A DNA stretch of 6,780 bases, from positions 1-6,780 of the forward strand of contig JAQBVH010000179.1 in assembly GCA_027623615.1 (NCBI GenBank), in the 5' to 3' direction. Origin of the DNA: Planctomycetota bacterium (GTDB taxonomy: Bacteria; Planctomycetota; UBA1135; GCA-002686595). The notes under the pieces were generated by a model. That model worked only from the letters and a program-made list of their open reading frames with translations. It did not search any database and had not been told where the DNA came from. A program made the translations under genes and the position numbers. Shown here one piece after another: positions 1-6,053 of this stretch; position 1 is the first letter of the stretch; each line of letters begins with the position of its first letter.

Positions 1-27
1 CACGTCGCTCCAGCGCAGCTCGTCCAC
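1..27 (-). CDS. iscX: Start of probable IscX (partial, runs off window)
   Basis: Nine codons are visible, read from a GTG at 27-25 down to the window edge, giving (M)DELRWSDV. The LRWSD segment resembles the start of IscX (E. coli IscX begins with LKWTD a few residues in), a small acidic protein that binds IscS and is thought to modulate iron delivery or cluster assembly. The GTG lies two bases after the hscA stop codon. A GAGGA sequence inside the hscA end, about nine bases upstream, is the only good ribosome-binding-site candidate in the operon. Position after hscA fits an ISC accessory gene. A ferredoxin (fdx) start would normally look different, with a beta-strand such as PKIVFLP. Nine residues are too few for certainty; the call rests on the motif plus context. 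Confidence 0.55.
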
Positions 28-29
28 GG

Positions 30-1898
30 CTACAGGTCCTCGAGCTTCTTGCCCGAGACCGCCTGCTTGACCACGTTGTCCATCAGGATCGCGGCCAGGG
101 GCGTCGACGCTTCCTCGAGGCGGTCGCGTGCTGTCTGGATCGGCTTGAGATCGTCTTGCTCGGTCGCTGCTTGCGCCGCAACGCGCGCTTCCTCGAGGTC
201 GTCGAGCGTCTCCTTGTCGAGGTGCTCCCGCGCCTGGTCGAAGTTCTTCTCGATCGCACGCAGCATGATCCCGATCTCCGCCTTGAGGTCCGCCGCGCGG
301 CGCGCGTCGAAGTCCTCCTTGGCATTGTCGAAGCCCGCCTGGAGCATGCCCTCGACCTCGTCGTCGGTCAGGCCGTGCATCGGCTTGACTTCGATCGTGG
401 ACTCGACGCCGCTCGCCTTCTCCTTGGCCGTCACGGTCAAGACGCCGTCCGCGTCGATGTGGAAGCGCACGGCGATGCGCGGCATCCCCGCGGGCATCGC
501 CGGCAGACCCGTCAGCTTGAAGCGCCCGAGCGTGCGGCAGTCGTCGGCCAGCTCACGCTCGCCCTGCAACACGCGAAAGTCGATCGCCGTCTGGCCGTCG
601 ACGTAGGTGGTGAACCCCTCGGTGTGGCTGCACGGCACGGTCGAGTTGCGCTCGATCAGCTTGGCCACCGCGCCGCCGACCGTCTCGATCCCGAGCGAGA
701 GGGGCGTGACGTCCATCAACAGGATGTCCCGCGTGCCGCCCATCAAGACCTGCGCCTGCGCCGCGGCGCCGAGGGCGACGACCTGGTCGGGGTCGAGCTC
801 GGTGTGGGGCTTGCGGCCGAAGAACTTCTCGACAGCAGCACGCACGGCCGGCACGCGGGTCGAGCCGCCGACGAGGACGACCTCGTTCACCGCGCTGGTT
901 TCGAGCTCCGCGTCGGCGAGGGAGCGCGCGCAGCAGTCGATGCTGCGCTGGATCAGCGGGGCGATCAGCCCCTCGAACTCCTCACGGGTGATCGTGCGCC
1001 GCCAGCTCAGCCCGCTGCCGGGGAGCGACATGTGCAGGTCGTGCTCCGGGTCCTTCGACAGGGCCAGCTTGCACTTCTCCGCGGCCAGTCGCGCCGCCTG
1101 CAGGAAGGCGGGGTCGCGCAGCTCCTCCGGGCTGAGTTGACCCGCGAGCTCCGTGCGCGCCAAGTCCACCAGCAGCCGGTCGAAGTCGTCGCCGCCGAGT
1201 TGGGTGTCCCCCGAAGTGGCGAGCACCTGGAAGACGCCCTCCTCGATCGACAGGACCGACACGTCGAAGGTGCCGCCGCCCAAGTCGTAGACCGCCACGG
1301 TGCCCGCCCCCTTTTGGTCGAGGCCGTAGGCCAGGCTCGCGGCGGTGGGCTCGTTGACGATGCGCAGGACCTCGATGCCCGCCAGGCGCGCCGCGTCGCG
1401 GGTGGCCTGACGCTGGGGGTCGTCGAAGTACGCCGGCACGGTGATCACGGCGCTGACGACCTCGCCGTTCTCGAAGGCGGCCTCGGCCTGCTCACAGACC
1501 TTGCGTAGGATCAGGGCCGAGACCTCGGGCGGCGTGATCTTGCGGCCGCGCACCTCGATCTGGACGACCCCGTTCTCGTTCTCGCTGATCGCGTAGGGCA
1601 GGGTCCGGGTGTCGACCTCGAGGTCCGCGAGCCCGCGCCCCATGAAGCGCTTGATGCTGAAGATCGTGTTGGTCGGGTCGATCACCGCGCGGGCGCGGGC
1701 CTCGTGCCCGACGATCGGCGGGCCGCTCTCCGGGAAGTTGACGACCGAAGGTACGAGGGCTGGCTGGCCCTCGACGTGCAGGATCTGGGGACGGTCGTCC
1801 ATCCAGATCGCTGGCAGCGAGTTGGTCGTGCCCAGATCGATGCCAATGACGATCTTCTTCTGGCGGTCGTCGATGACGTCGAGCTCGATGTAACCCAT
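30..1898 (-). CDS. hscA: HscA, Hsp70-family chaperone for Fe-S cluster transfer
   Basis: This is the specialised Hsp70 of ISC assembly. It binds the LPPVK motif of IscU and, with HscB, uses ATP to promote cluster release to acceptor proteins in the cytoplasm. The 622 residues match the usual length of about 616. Visible Hsp70 signatures are the phosphate loop IDLGTTNS (20-27), the [21 protein letters not shown] segment (starting at 154), [13 protein letters not shown] (182-194), DLGGGTFD (205-212), VGGSTRVP (343-350) and the interdomain linker near [11 protein letters not shown] (396-406). The substrate domain has the HscA-type [20 protein letters not shown] stretch (429-448), and the lid is a charged helical region from about 510. 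Features that mark HscA rather than DnaK are the short lid, the absence of the DnaK EEVD-like tail, the FDD in VPAYFDD, and the place after hscB. The ATG is the only plausible start, 18 bases after the hscB stop, with no Shine-Dalgarno motif in front. Confidence 0.97.
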   Translation of the reverse strand: MGYIELDVIDDRQKKIVIGIDLGTTNSLPAIWMDDRPQILHVEGQPALVPSVVNFPESGPPIVGHEARARAVIDPTNTIFSIKRFMGRGLADLEVDTRTLPYAISENENGVVQIEVRGRKITPPEVSALILRKVCEQAEAAFENGEVVSAVITVPAYFDDPQRQATRDAARLAGIEVLRIVNEPTAASLAYGLDQKGAGTVAVYDLGGGTFDVSVLSIEEGVFQVLATSGDTQLGGDDFDRLLVDLARTELAGQLSPEELRDPAFLQAARLAAEKCKLALSKDPEHDLHMSLPGSGLSWRRTITREEFEGLIAPLIQRSIDCCARSLADAELETSAVNEVVLVGGSTRVPAVRAAVEKFFGRKPHTELDPDQVVALGAAAQAQVLMGGTRDILLMDVTPLSLGIETVGGAVAKLIERNSTVPCSHTEGFTTYVDGQTAIDFRVLQGERELADDCRTLGRFKLTGLPAMPAGMPRIAVRFHIDADGVLTVTAKEKASGVESTIEVKPMHGLTDDEVEGMLQAGFDNAKEDFDARRAADLKAEIGIMLRAIEKNFDQAREHLDKETLDDLEEARVAAQAATEQDDLKPIQTARDRLEEASTPLAAILMDNVVKQAVSGKKLEDL

Positions 1899-1916
1899 GA
1901 CAAACGGAGTGGGATC

Positions 1917-2543
1917 TCAGGCGTTCGGCGTGCCGAAGCGCAGGTTGCGGATGCGGTAGAGAGCGCGCGACAGGTAGCGCACGGCGTTCAGGTCCTGGCG
2001 GATGCTGGTCAGCACGTCGGATCCGCGGGCGGGCAGGGGATCGAGGCGCGCGCCGATGGCCTGGAGGCGCTCCTCGTGTTTGCGGTGCAGCGCCGTGGCC
2101 AAGGACTCTAGCTTGCTGCGAGCCGGAGAGTCCTCCGCGCCCGCCTCGGCGTCGTCCATGACCTCGTTCCACTCCAGGACCTCCATCAAGAAGACCTGGG
2201 GCATCTTGCGCTCGTCCTTCTCGGTCGGGCCGCCCAGGTGCTGGATCAGCCCGTCGGCCCGCAAGAAGGGGTCGAGCAGGACCTCGAAGGCGTGATTCAA
2301 GGCAGCAGAGTTGCGCTCGGCCAGCTCGGACTGGCCTGGCACGCCCGCGTGGAAGTCGGGGTGGATGATGCGCCCGATGCGACGCAGGCGCCGCTTCAGG
2401 TCGTCCGGATCGATCGCCCAGCGGGGCTCGTACCCGAAGAGGTCGTAGGGACCAAGCTCGCCCCCTGGATCGAGGACGACCCCGCAGGCATCGCAGCCCA
2501 GCGGGGTCTCGAGCACGGCGCCGCAAGCGGAGCACGCGGACAT
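1917..2543 (-). CDS. hscB: HscB, J-domain co-chaperone with an added N-terminal CxxC/CxxC motif
   Basis: HscB stimulates the HscA ATPase and delivers IscU to it. The 208 residues contain a J-domain from about 31 to 101, starting PYDLFGYEPRWAID, with the essential HPD at 61-63, followed by the family-typical RNSAALNHAFEVLLDP stretch (77-92) and a C-terminal helical domain (about 115-205) with FLMEVLEWNEVMDDA, which binds IscU. Unlike E. coli HscB (about 171 residues), it has about 30 extra N-terminal residues with Cys4, Cys7, Cys17 and Cys20 (CxxC-x9-CxxC), resembling the metal-binding tetracysteine domain of human HSC20. The ATG at 2543 is chosen because it lies seven bases after the iscA stop. 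The alternative GTG at 2579 would add 12 low-complexity residues and overlap iscA by about 29 bases. Confidence 0.94.
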   Translation of the reverse strand: MSACSACGAVLETPLGCDACGVVLDPGGELGPYDLFGYEPRWAIDPDDLKRRLRRIGRIIHPDFHAGVPGQSELAERNSAALNHAFEVLLDPFLRADGLIQHLGGPTEKDERKMPQVFLMEVLEWNEVMDDAEAGAEDSPARSKLESLATALHRKHEERLQAIGARLDPLPARGSDVLTSIRQDLNAVRYLSRALYRIRNLRFGTPNA

Positions 2544-2550
2544 CGCTGCG

Positions 2551-2880
2551 TCAGACGCTGAAGGACTCGCCGCAGCCACAGCTCTTGGCGGCGTTGGGGT
2601 TCGTGAACTTGAACCCGCGGCCCATCAAGCTCTCCTCGAAGTCGACGACGGTGCCGTTGAGGTAGAGGAAGCTCTTCGGGTCGCAGAAGACGATGACGCC
2701 GTCGACCTCGACGATCTGATCGGTCGGCTTGCGCTGGTCGTCGAAGCCCAGGGTGTAGGAGAAGCCGGAGCAGCCACCACCCTTGACGCCGACGCGCAGG
2801 CCGGTGCCGTCGGGCAGGTTCTGTTCGTCGATGATGCGGCGCACTTCGCTAACCGCGCGGTCTGAGAGGGAGACAGCCAT
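2551..2880 (-). CDS. iscA: IscA, A-type iron-sulfur cluster carrier
   Basis: IscA receives clusters, or iron, from the assembly machinery and passes them to apoproteins in the cytoplasm. The 109 residues match the family length (about 107). The three ligand cysteines are Cys37 in GGGCSGFSY and Cys101 and Cys103 in the C-terminal SCGCGESFSV. GRGFKFTNPNA just before the CGCG is also typical. The middle section (FCDPKSFLYLNGTVVDF) resembles SufA, ErpA and mitochondrial ISA proteins at least as much as E. coli IscA, so the name rests partly on its place between iscU and hscB. The ATG is two bases after the iscU stop, which indicates co-transcription and probably coupled translation. No clear Shine-Dalgarno motif is seen. 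Confidence 0.95.
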   Translation of the reverse strand: MAVSLSDRAVSEVRRIIDEQNLPDGTGLRVGVKGGGCSGFSYTLGFDDQRKPTDQIVEVDGVIVFCDPKSFLYLNGTVVDFEESLMGRGFKFTNPNAAKSCGCGESFSV

Positions 2881-2882
2881 GA

Positions 2883-3266
2883 CTACTTGCTCGCTTGCTT
2901 GTCCTTGAAGTCCTGCACGGCGGCCTTGATCGCGTCCTCGGCCAGCACGCTGCAGTGGATCTTGACGGGGGGCAGGGCCAGCTCCTCGACGATCTCGGTA
3001 TTCTTGATCTTGAGGGCTTCGTCGAGCTTCTTGCCCTTGATCCACTCGGTGGCCAGGGAGGAGCTCGCGATCGCCGAGCCGCAGCCGAAGGTCTTGAACT
3101 TGGCGTCCACGATCGTGTCGCCCTCGACCTGGATCTGCAGCTTCATGACATCGCCGCACTCGGGAGCGCCGACGACGCCGGTGCCGACCTCCTCGGAGTC
3201 CTTGTCCATGGAGCCGACGTTGCGGGGGTTGTTGTAGTGGTCGAGGACCTTGTCGCTGTAAGCCAT
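2883..3266 (-). CDS. iscU: IscU, Fe-S cluster assembly scaffold
   Basis: IscU is the scaffold on which 2Fe-2S clusters are built using sulfur from IscS, before release by HscA and HscB. The 127 residues align along their whole length with E. coli IscU (128). The cluster-binding cysteines are Cys37 (GAPECGDVMKLQ, with Asp39), Cys62 (TFGCGSAIASSS) and Cys105 (IHCSVLAEDAIKAA). The HscA recognition motif LPPVK is intact at 98-102. These mark it as IscU rather than SufU, which carries an insertion, or NifU, which has extra domains. It is separated from iscS by 99 bases containing a strong hairpin, whereas the genes after it are almost touching. No Shine-Dalgarno motif precedes the ATG. Confidence 0.98.
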   Translation of the reverse strand: MAYSDKVLDHYNNPRNVGSMDKDSEEVGTGVVGAPECGDVMKLQIQVEGDTIVDAKFKTFGCGSAIASSSLATEWIKGKKLDEALKIKNTEIVEELALPPVKIHCSVLAEDAIKAAVQDFKDKQASK

Positions 3267-3320
3267 CGGAGTATTGGGTCGTCGAGTGGGTCGGTGGAGG
3301 CAGGTTCGAAAGTCGGGAGG

Positions 3321-3349
3321 CTCGCGGAGCCGTTCAGCGGCCTCGCGAG
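3321..3349 (-). other. Strong RNA hairpin between iscS and iscU
   Basis: On the transcribed (minus) strand the arms are CTCGCGAGGCCG and CGGCTCCGCGAG around a five-base loop, CTGAA. Ten of the 12 arm positions pair by Watson-Crick rules, one is a G-U wobble and one is an A-C mismatch. No U-run follows it, so it does not look like an intrinsic terminator. It lies in the only sizeable gap inside the operon (99 bases). A role in mRNA processing, or in protecting the iscR-iscS part from 3' decay, is an inference. Confidence 0.7.
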
Positions 3350-3382
3350 TGAATCAGAGAGTGGATCAGTGAGCGGTCCAGT
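3347..3382. repeat. Three imperfect 12-bp tandem repeats across the iscS stop codon
   Basis: On the plus strand the units are GAGTGAATCAGA, GAGTGGATCAGT and GAGCGGTCCAGT. Neighbouring units match at 10 and 9 of 12 positions. Read in the iscS frame, the codons are TGG ACC GCT CAC (last residues Trp-Thr-Ala-His), then TGA TCC ACT CTC, then TGA TTC ACT CTC. The stop codon therefore stands where the tryptophan codon is in the coding unit, and a second in-frame TGA follows one unit later. The array overlaps the foot of the hairpin at 3321-3349 by three bases. Confidence 0.55.
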
Positions 3383-4580
3383 TCACGGTGGAGAGGTCGA
3401 TGCCCTCCTTGACCATCTCGTACAGGGGCGAGAGATCGCGCAGCTTGTTGACAGCGCTGATCACCTGGTCGGCGGCGCGGTCGACCTCGTCCTCGGTCGT
3501 GAAGCGGCCGAAGCCGAAGCGGATCGAGCTGTGGGCCAACTCGTCGCCGACGCCCATCGCCTGCAGCACGTGGCTGGGCTCGAGGCTGGCCGAGGTACAG
3601 GCCGAGCCTGAGGAGACCGCGAGGTTAGGGATGCCCATGATCAAGGACTCGCCTTCGACGTACGCGAAGGACAGGTTCGAGCAGCCGGGCAACCGGTGCT
3701 CCTCGTCCCCGTTGACGTGCACGTGGTCGAGTGCAGCGAAGACCTTCTTCTCGAAGCGGGCGCGCAGGGCGATCGCGTGGGCGGCGTCCTGCTCGAGCTC
3801 CTGCTCGCACAGCTCGCAGGCCCTGGCCAGACCGACGATGCCCGGGACGTTGAGGGTGCCCGAGCGCATGCCGCGCTCGTGGCCGCCGCCGTCCATCTGG
3901 GCCACGAGGCGCACGCGCGGGTTGCGGCGGCGCACGTAGAGGCAGCCGACGCCCTTGGGACCATAGATCTTGTGGGCCGACATGCAGAGCAGGTCGATGT
4001 TGTCCGCTTGCACGTCGACCGGCACCTTGCCGACCGCCTGGGTCGCGTCGCAGAAGAAGAGCGTGCCCATATCATGGCAGAGGGCGCCGATCTCGCGCAC
4101 GGGGTTGATCGTGCCGATCTCGTTGTTCGCCCACATGATCGCGACCAGGATCGTGTCGTCGCGCATGGCGGCGGCGACCTGCTCGACCGTGTGACGACCC
4201 TTGCTGTCGGGCGCGAGGTAGGTCACCTCGACACCATGCTTCTCCAGGTGCTTGCAGGTGTCGAGCACGGCCTTGTGCTCGGCCTCGCTCGTGATGATGT
4301 GCTTGCCCTTCGAGGCGTACATCTCGACGACACCCTTGAGGGCCAGGTTGATCGCCTCGGTCGAACCCGAGGTGAAGACGATCTCCTTGGGGCTCGCGCC
4401 GATCAGGGACGCGATCTGTCCGCGGGCGGCGTCGACCGCCTTCTCGGCTTCCCAGCCGAACGCGTGGCTGCGGCTGGCCGCGTTGCCGTACGCGTTCTGG
4501 AAGTACGGGAGCATCGTCTCAAGGACGCGGGGATCGACCGGGGTCGTGGCCTGGTAGTCGAGGTAGATGGGCGTGGTCAT
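3366..4580 (-). CDS. iscS: IscS, PLP-dependent cysteine desulfurase
   Basis: IscS converts L-cysteine to L-alanine and holds the sulfur as a persulfide, which it passes to IscU and, in many bacteria, to tRNA thiolation enzymes. The 404 residues equal the E. coli length. The start has the class-V aminotransferase [18 protein letters not shown]. The catalytic features are His102 ([13 protein letters not shown]), Asp178 and Gln181 ([11 protein letters not shown]), the PLP lysine Lys204 ([13 protein letters not shown]) and the persulfide cysteine Cys328 in the long flexible loop [17 protein letters not shown]. That loop marks group I (IscS/NifS) rather than SufS. The C-terminal [14 protein letters not shown] and the final WTAH match the IscU-binding tail of E. 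coli IscS. The ATG is four bases after the iscR stop, so the two genes are co-transcribed. Confidence 0.98.
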   Translation of the reverse strand: MTTPIYLDYQATTPVDPRVLETMLPYFQNAYGNAASRSHAFGWEAEKAVDAARGQIASLIGASPKEIVFTSGSTEAINLALKGVVEMYASKGKHIITSEAEHKAVLDTCKHLEKHGVEVTYLAPDSKGRHTVEQVAAAMRDDTILVAIMWANNEIGTINPVREIGALCHDMGTLFFCDATQAVGKVPVDVQADNIDLLCMSAHKIYGPKGVGCLYVRRRNPRVRLVAQMDGGGHERGMRSGTLNVPGIVGLARACELCEQELEQDAAHAIALRARFEKKVFAALDHVHVNGDEEHRLPGCSNLSFAYVEGESLIMGIPNLAVSSGSACTSASLEPSHVLQAMGVGDELAHSSIRFGFGRFTTEDEVDRAADQVISAVNKLRDLSPLYEMVKEGIDLSTVNWTAH

Positions 4581-4584
4581 CGGA

Positions 4585-5076
4585 TCAGGCAGCGGGCTGG
4601 TCGCCCAGGGGAGAACTCAGCGGAGAGCCGGCGGCCGCCAGGAGGTCGGCCGGGGTGAGCGAAGGGTTGGCCAGGGAGCGCAGGGTAGTGCCTTCGAGCA
4701 AGGCCCAGATGCCCTGGCGCAGTCGGGTCAGAGGGGAGCGGATGGGGCAGACGGGCTGGACCTCGCACTGGCCGCGCGCGTTCGAGGCGCCCAGGTCCTG
4801 GCAGCTGGTCAGGGTCGGCGCGCCCTCGAGGGCGGAGATCACCTCGCCGAGGGTGATCTGCCCGGCGCCGCGGGCCAGCCAGTACCCGCCGGCGGCGCCG
4901 CGCTGGGACTCGACGATCCCGGCTCGGCCCAGATCCTTGAGGGACTCGGCAAGCACGCGTTTGGGCAGGGGGAAGCGCTCCCCGATCTCACGCACGGGCA
5001 CAACCCGCCCCTCGCTGTTCGCGAGGTGCAGGAGCGCGATCAGGCCGTACTCCGTTCGCTTGGTGAGCTGCAGCAT
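4585..5076 (-). CDS. iscR: IscR-type Rrf2-family Fe-S sensing regulator
   Basis: This first gene of the operon probably represses it when cluster supply is adequate. The 163 residues start with the Rrf2 winged-helix signature [18 protein letters not shown], then [20 protein letters not shown] (recognition region, about 31-50) and the wing [11 protein letters not shown] (59-69). The likely cluster ligands are Cys92, Cys104 and Cys110 (SCQ... [15 protein letters not shown]). E. coli IscR uses Cys92, Cys98, Cys104 and His107, so the spacing differs (x11 and x5 here), and the fourth ligand cannot be named from sequence. The ATG at 5076 is chosen because family members start a few residues before LT; a TTG at 5112 would add an unfamiliar 12-residue extension that runs into the upstream dyad. 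The ending [17 protein letters not shown] is followed by a variable tail. Confidence 0.92.
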   Translation of the reverse strand: MLQLTKRTEYGLIALLHLANSEGRVVPVREIGERFPLPKRVLAESLKDLGRAGIVESQRGAAGGYWLARGAGQITLGEVISALEGAPTLTSCQDLGASNARGQCEVQPVCPIRSPLTRLRQGIWALLEGTTLRSLANPSLTPADLLAAAGSPLSSPLGDQPAA

Positions 5077-5100
5077 GGGTCGTGGGGAGGTCCCGGCGGC

Positions 5101-5142
5101 AATTGGCACCAAATGGGTGCTAATTGGGTGCCGAAAGGTGCC
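5101..5142. promoter_or_regulatory. Phased GGTGCC half-site array, candidate IscR operator
   Basis: A 25-bp dyad has arms AATTGGCACC (5101-5110) and GGTGCTAATT (5116-5125), complementary at 9 of 10 positions around AAATG. Two further copies of the core follow, GGTGCC at 5127-5132 and 5137-5142. The four core centres are 11, 11 and 10 bp apart, one per turn of DNA, so proteins bound to them would sit on one face of the helix. The array ends 24 bp before the iscR ATG. Rrf2 proteins are dimers that bind dyads of about this size, so autoregulation by IscR is the natural guess. The sequence does not obviously match the E. coli type 1 or type 2 IscR sites. In RNA the same bases could form a hairpin in the iscR leader. 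Confidence 0.6.
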
Positions 5143-5187
5143 CGCGAGACGGTTAGATGGATACCTACCACCTGCGGGCTGCCCTAT

Positions 5188-5215
5188 ATTGTACGTTCAT
5201 CGTCCGATTGGTCCA
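5188..5215 (-). promoter_or_regulatory. Possible sigma70-type promoter for the isc operon
   Basis: Read on the minus strand, TGGACC (5215-5210; 4 of 6 match to TTGACA) is 16 bases from TACAAT (5193-5188; 5 of 6 match to TATAAT). The local AT-rich patch TACAATATAG stands out in GC-rich DNA. Transcription would begin near 5181, giving a leader of about 105 bases before iscR, with the GGTGCC array inside it at roughly +40 to +80. The same TACAAT hexamer occurs before the thioesterase gene. This is a pattern match only; the plus-strand reading TATATT (5185-5190) could serve the divergent gene but lacks a good -35. Confidence 0.35.
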
Positions 5216-5243
5216 CCCCCCTGGACGAAAAACCTCTCGTCCA
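5200..5243. repeat. Overlapping inverted repeats in the divergent control region
   Basis: TGGACGA (5222-5228) is perfectly complementary to TCGTCCA (5237-5243) across eight bases. It can also pair with GTCCA (5211-5215) across six bases, and its GGACGA part with TCGTCC at 5200-5205. The central segment thus has three possible partners. This may be a dyad operator, or alternative hairpins in the leader of the plus-strand gene at 5308. The left part overlaps the -35 proposed for iscR. No family motif is recognised. Confidence 0.45.
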
Positions 5244-5307
5244 CGGAAGGGTCACTCCTGAACGGGGTGCCCTCAAGGGCCCCGGGTCCCTGGTCGATAG
5301 CCAGAGC

Positions 5308-5559
5308 ATGGCCGACCACCAGATCGTCTGCTTCCACTGCGGTCAGCAGGTAGGGGACCCACCGCGCATGAACCTGGTGGAGGGTGAGCCCTGCATTCCG
5401 TGCGCGGAGCGGCTGCTCGAGACCCTGCCCGGGATCTTCCACACGCCCTACGAGACCGTCGAGGAGGCCGCGGAACTCGCCAAGACTGCGGCCCAGGTCG
5501 AGCGGGACGAGGTCGGTCTTGACGGCAGCGACGAGGGCGCCGACTACGAAGAGGCCTGA
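5308..5559 (+). CDS. Small double-CxxC (zinc-ribbon-like) acidic protein, unknown function
   Basis: I do not recognise this gene. The 83-residue product has Cys8, Cys11, Cys29 and Cys32 (VCFHCG... GEPCIPCAERLLETLPG), two CxxC pairs 17 residues apart, as in zinc ribbons or rubredoxin-like knuckles. A middle segment (about 33-46) is amphipathic, and the last 36 residues carry 13 acidic but only two basic side chains. There is no signal peptide or membrane segment, so it is probably cytoplasmic. The ATG is chosen because the residues upstream in the same frame read through the control region and look non-coding; no Shine-Dalgarno motif is present. It is divergent from iscR, with 231 bp between the start codons, and overlaps the convergent thioesterase gene by 16 bases at its 3' end. 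A metal-binding or redox role near Fe-S assembly is possible but unproven. Short length leaves some doubt, but the paired cysteines argue for a real protein. Confidence 0.7.
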   Translation: MADHQIVCFHCGQQVGDPPRMNLVEGEPCIPCAERLLETLPGIFHTPYETVEEAAELAKTAAQVERDEVGLDGSDEGADYEEA

Positions 5560-5960
5560 GCCTCCACCTCGAGCTGCGCCCGGAGATCCTCCGGGAGGTG
5601 CCGAGGCCGCCGGGTGCTGAGGTCGATGCAGGCGAGCTCGATCATCCCTTCCAGCAGCTCCGCGCCGTCCGCGGGGCGCTGGATCCCGTAGCCGAACCGG
5701 ATCGAGGCCGAGCGCAGCCGCTCCAGCTGGACCGAGACCTCGAGCTCGTCCTCGTAGAACGCGGGCGCCAGGTAGCGCAGCTCAGCGCGTCGCACGGGGA
5801 GGCCCACGCCAGCGGCCTCGATCGCGCCGTAGGGCACACCGAGGGCCGCCATGTACTCCGTGCGCGCCTCCTCGAGGTAGGCGAGGTGGTTCGCGTGGTG
5901 GACGACGCCCATCTGGTCGGTCTCGCCGTAGCGAACCTTGAGGCGGTGCATGTAGGCCAT
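5544..5960 (-). CDS. Acyl-CoA thioesterase, YbgC/4-hydroxybenzoyl-CoA thioesterase family
   Basis: This is a hotdog-fold thioesterase that hydrolyses acyl-CoA (or acyl-ACP) thioesters in the cytoplasm; the natural substrate cannot be told from sequence. The 138 residues match the family (about 130-140). The active-site signature is ETDQMGVVHHANHLAYLEEA, beginning at residue 13, with the catalytic Asp15 and the HHAN turn, followed by RTEYM. The downstream VRRAELRYLAPAFYEDEL and ELACIDLSTRRPRHLP also fit YbgC-like proteins. Starts are possible at 5981 (145 residues), 5960 and 5951. I favour 5960 because family members begin just before HRLKVRY and because a TACAAT lies eight bases upstream, which suits a leaderless message. 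In Proteobacteria ybgC is linked to tol-pal genes; nothing of that kind is seen here. Confidence 0.9.
   Translation of the reverse strand: MAYMHRLKVRYGETDQMGVVHHANHLAYLEEARTEYMAALGVPYGAIEAAGVGLPVRRAELRYLAPAFYEDELEVSVQLERLRSASIRFGYGIQRPADGAELLEGMIELACIDLSTRRPRHLPEDLRAQLEVEAQASS
5579..5595. other. GC-rich hairpin 20 bp after the small CxxC gene
   Basis: CCCGGAG (5579-5585) and CTCCGGG (5589-5595) pair perfectly across ATC. It lies inside the 3' coding part of the thioesterase gene and just past the stop codon of the convergent plus-strand gene. There is no T-run after it on the plus strand, so a terminator role is only possible, not shown. A seven-base palindrome can also arise by chance in GC-rich coding DNA. 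Confidence 0.3.
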
Positions 5961-5968
5961 GGCCGCGA

Positions 5969-5974
5969 ATTGTA
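5969..5974 (-). promoter_or_regulatory. Possible -10 element for a leaderless thioesterase mRNA
   Basis: TACAAT, read on the minus strand, matches the -10 consensus at 5 of 6 positions and is eight bases before the ATG at 5960. Transcription would then start at or next to that ATG. No convincing -35 is seen at the expected distance. If real, it excludes the longer start at 5981. Confidence 0.3.
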
Positions 5975-5995
5975 GGGTCATGGGCTGGTTTCAGC

Positions 5996-6008
5996 GCTCG
6001 CAGCGAGC
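5996..6008. promoter_or_regulatory. Perfect 13-bp dyad between divergent genes
   Basis: GCTCGC-A-GCGAGC lies in the short gap between the thioesterase gene and the membrane-protein gene at 6054. It could be an operator acting on both. Apart from it and the weak promoter matches, nothing else is seen in this gap. There is no known motif to compare with. Confidence 0.3.
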
Positions 6009-6053
6009 CCTCCCTTCCGTGCCCTAGCCTCGGCTGTTAGAACCTGCACCCCC

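Noticed and set aside
1..27. Start of fdx rather than iscX
   Set aside because: The residues DELRWSDV do not resemble the start of an ISC ferredoxin but do resemble IscX.
156..1508. Long plus-strand open frame opposite hscA (450 codons)
   Set aside because: The minus strand encodes a full-length, motif-complete HscA here. The plus-strand product is rich in Arg, Leu, Val, Asp and His without any domain, as expected for an antisense frame in GC-rich DNA.
1492..2535. Minus-strand 347-codon frame across the hscB-hscA junction
   Set aside because: It is an out-of-frame, Arg/Pro-rich reading through two well-supported genes.
3321..3349. Intrinsic terminator after iscS
   Set aside because: The hairpin is strong but is followed by CCTCCCGAC, not a U-run, and the operon clearly continues.
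3696..4658. Plus-strand 320-codon frame opposite iscS
   Set aside because: IscS is complete and unambiguous on the other strand; this frame has no recognisable motif.
5077..5112. TTG start adding 12 residues to IscR
   Set aside because: The extension does not resemble Rrf2 N-termini and would make the proposed operator dyad partly coding.
5077..5307. E. coli type 1 or type 2 IscR site, or a known riboswitch
   Set aside because: No stretch matches those site patterns as I know them, and no riboswitch core is recognisable.
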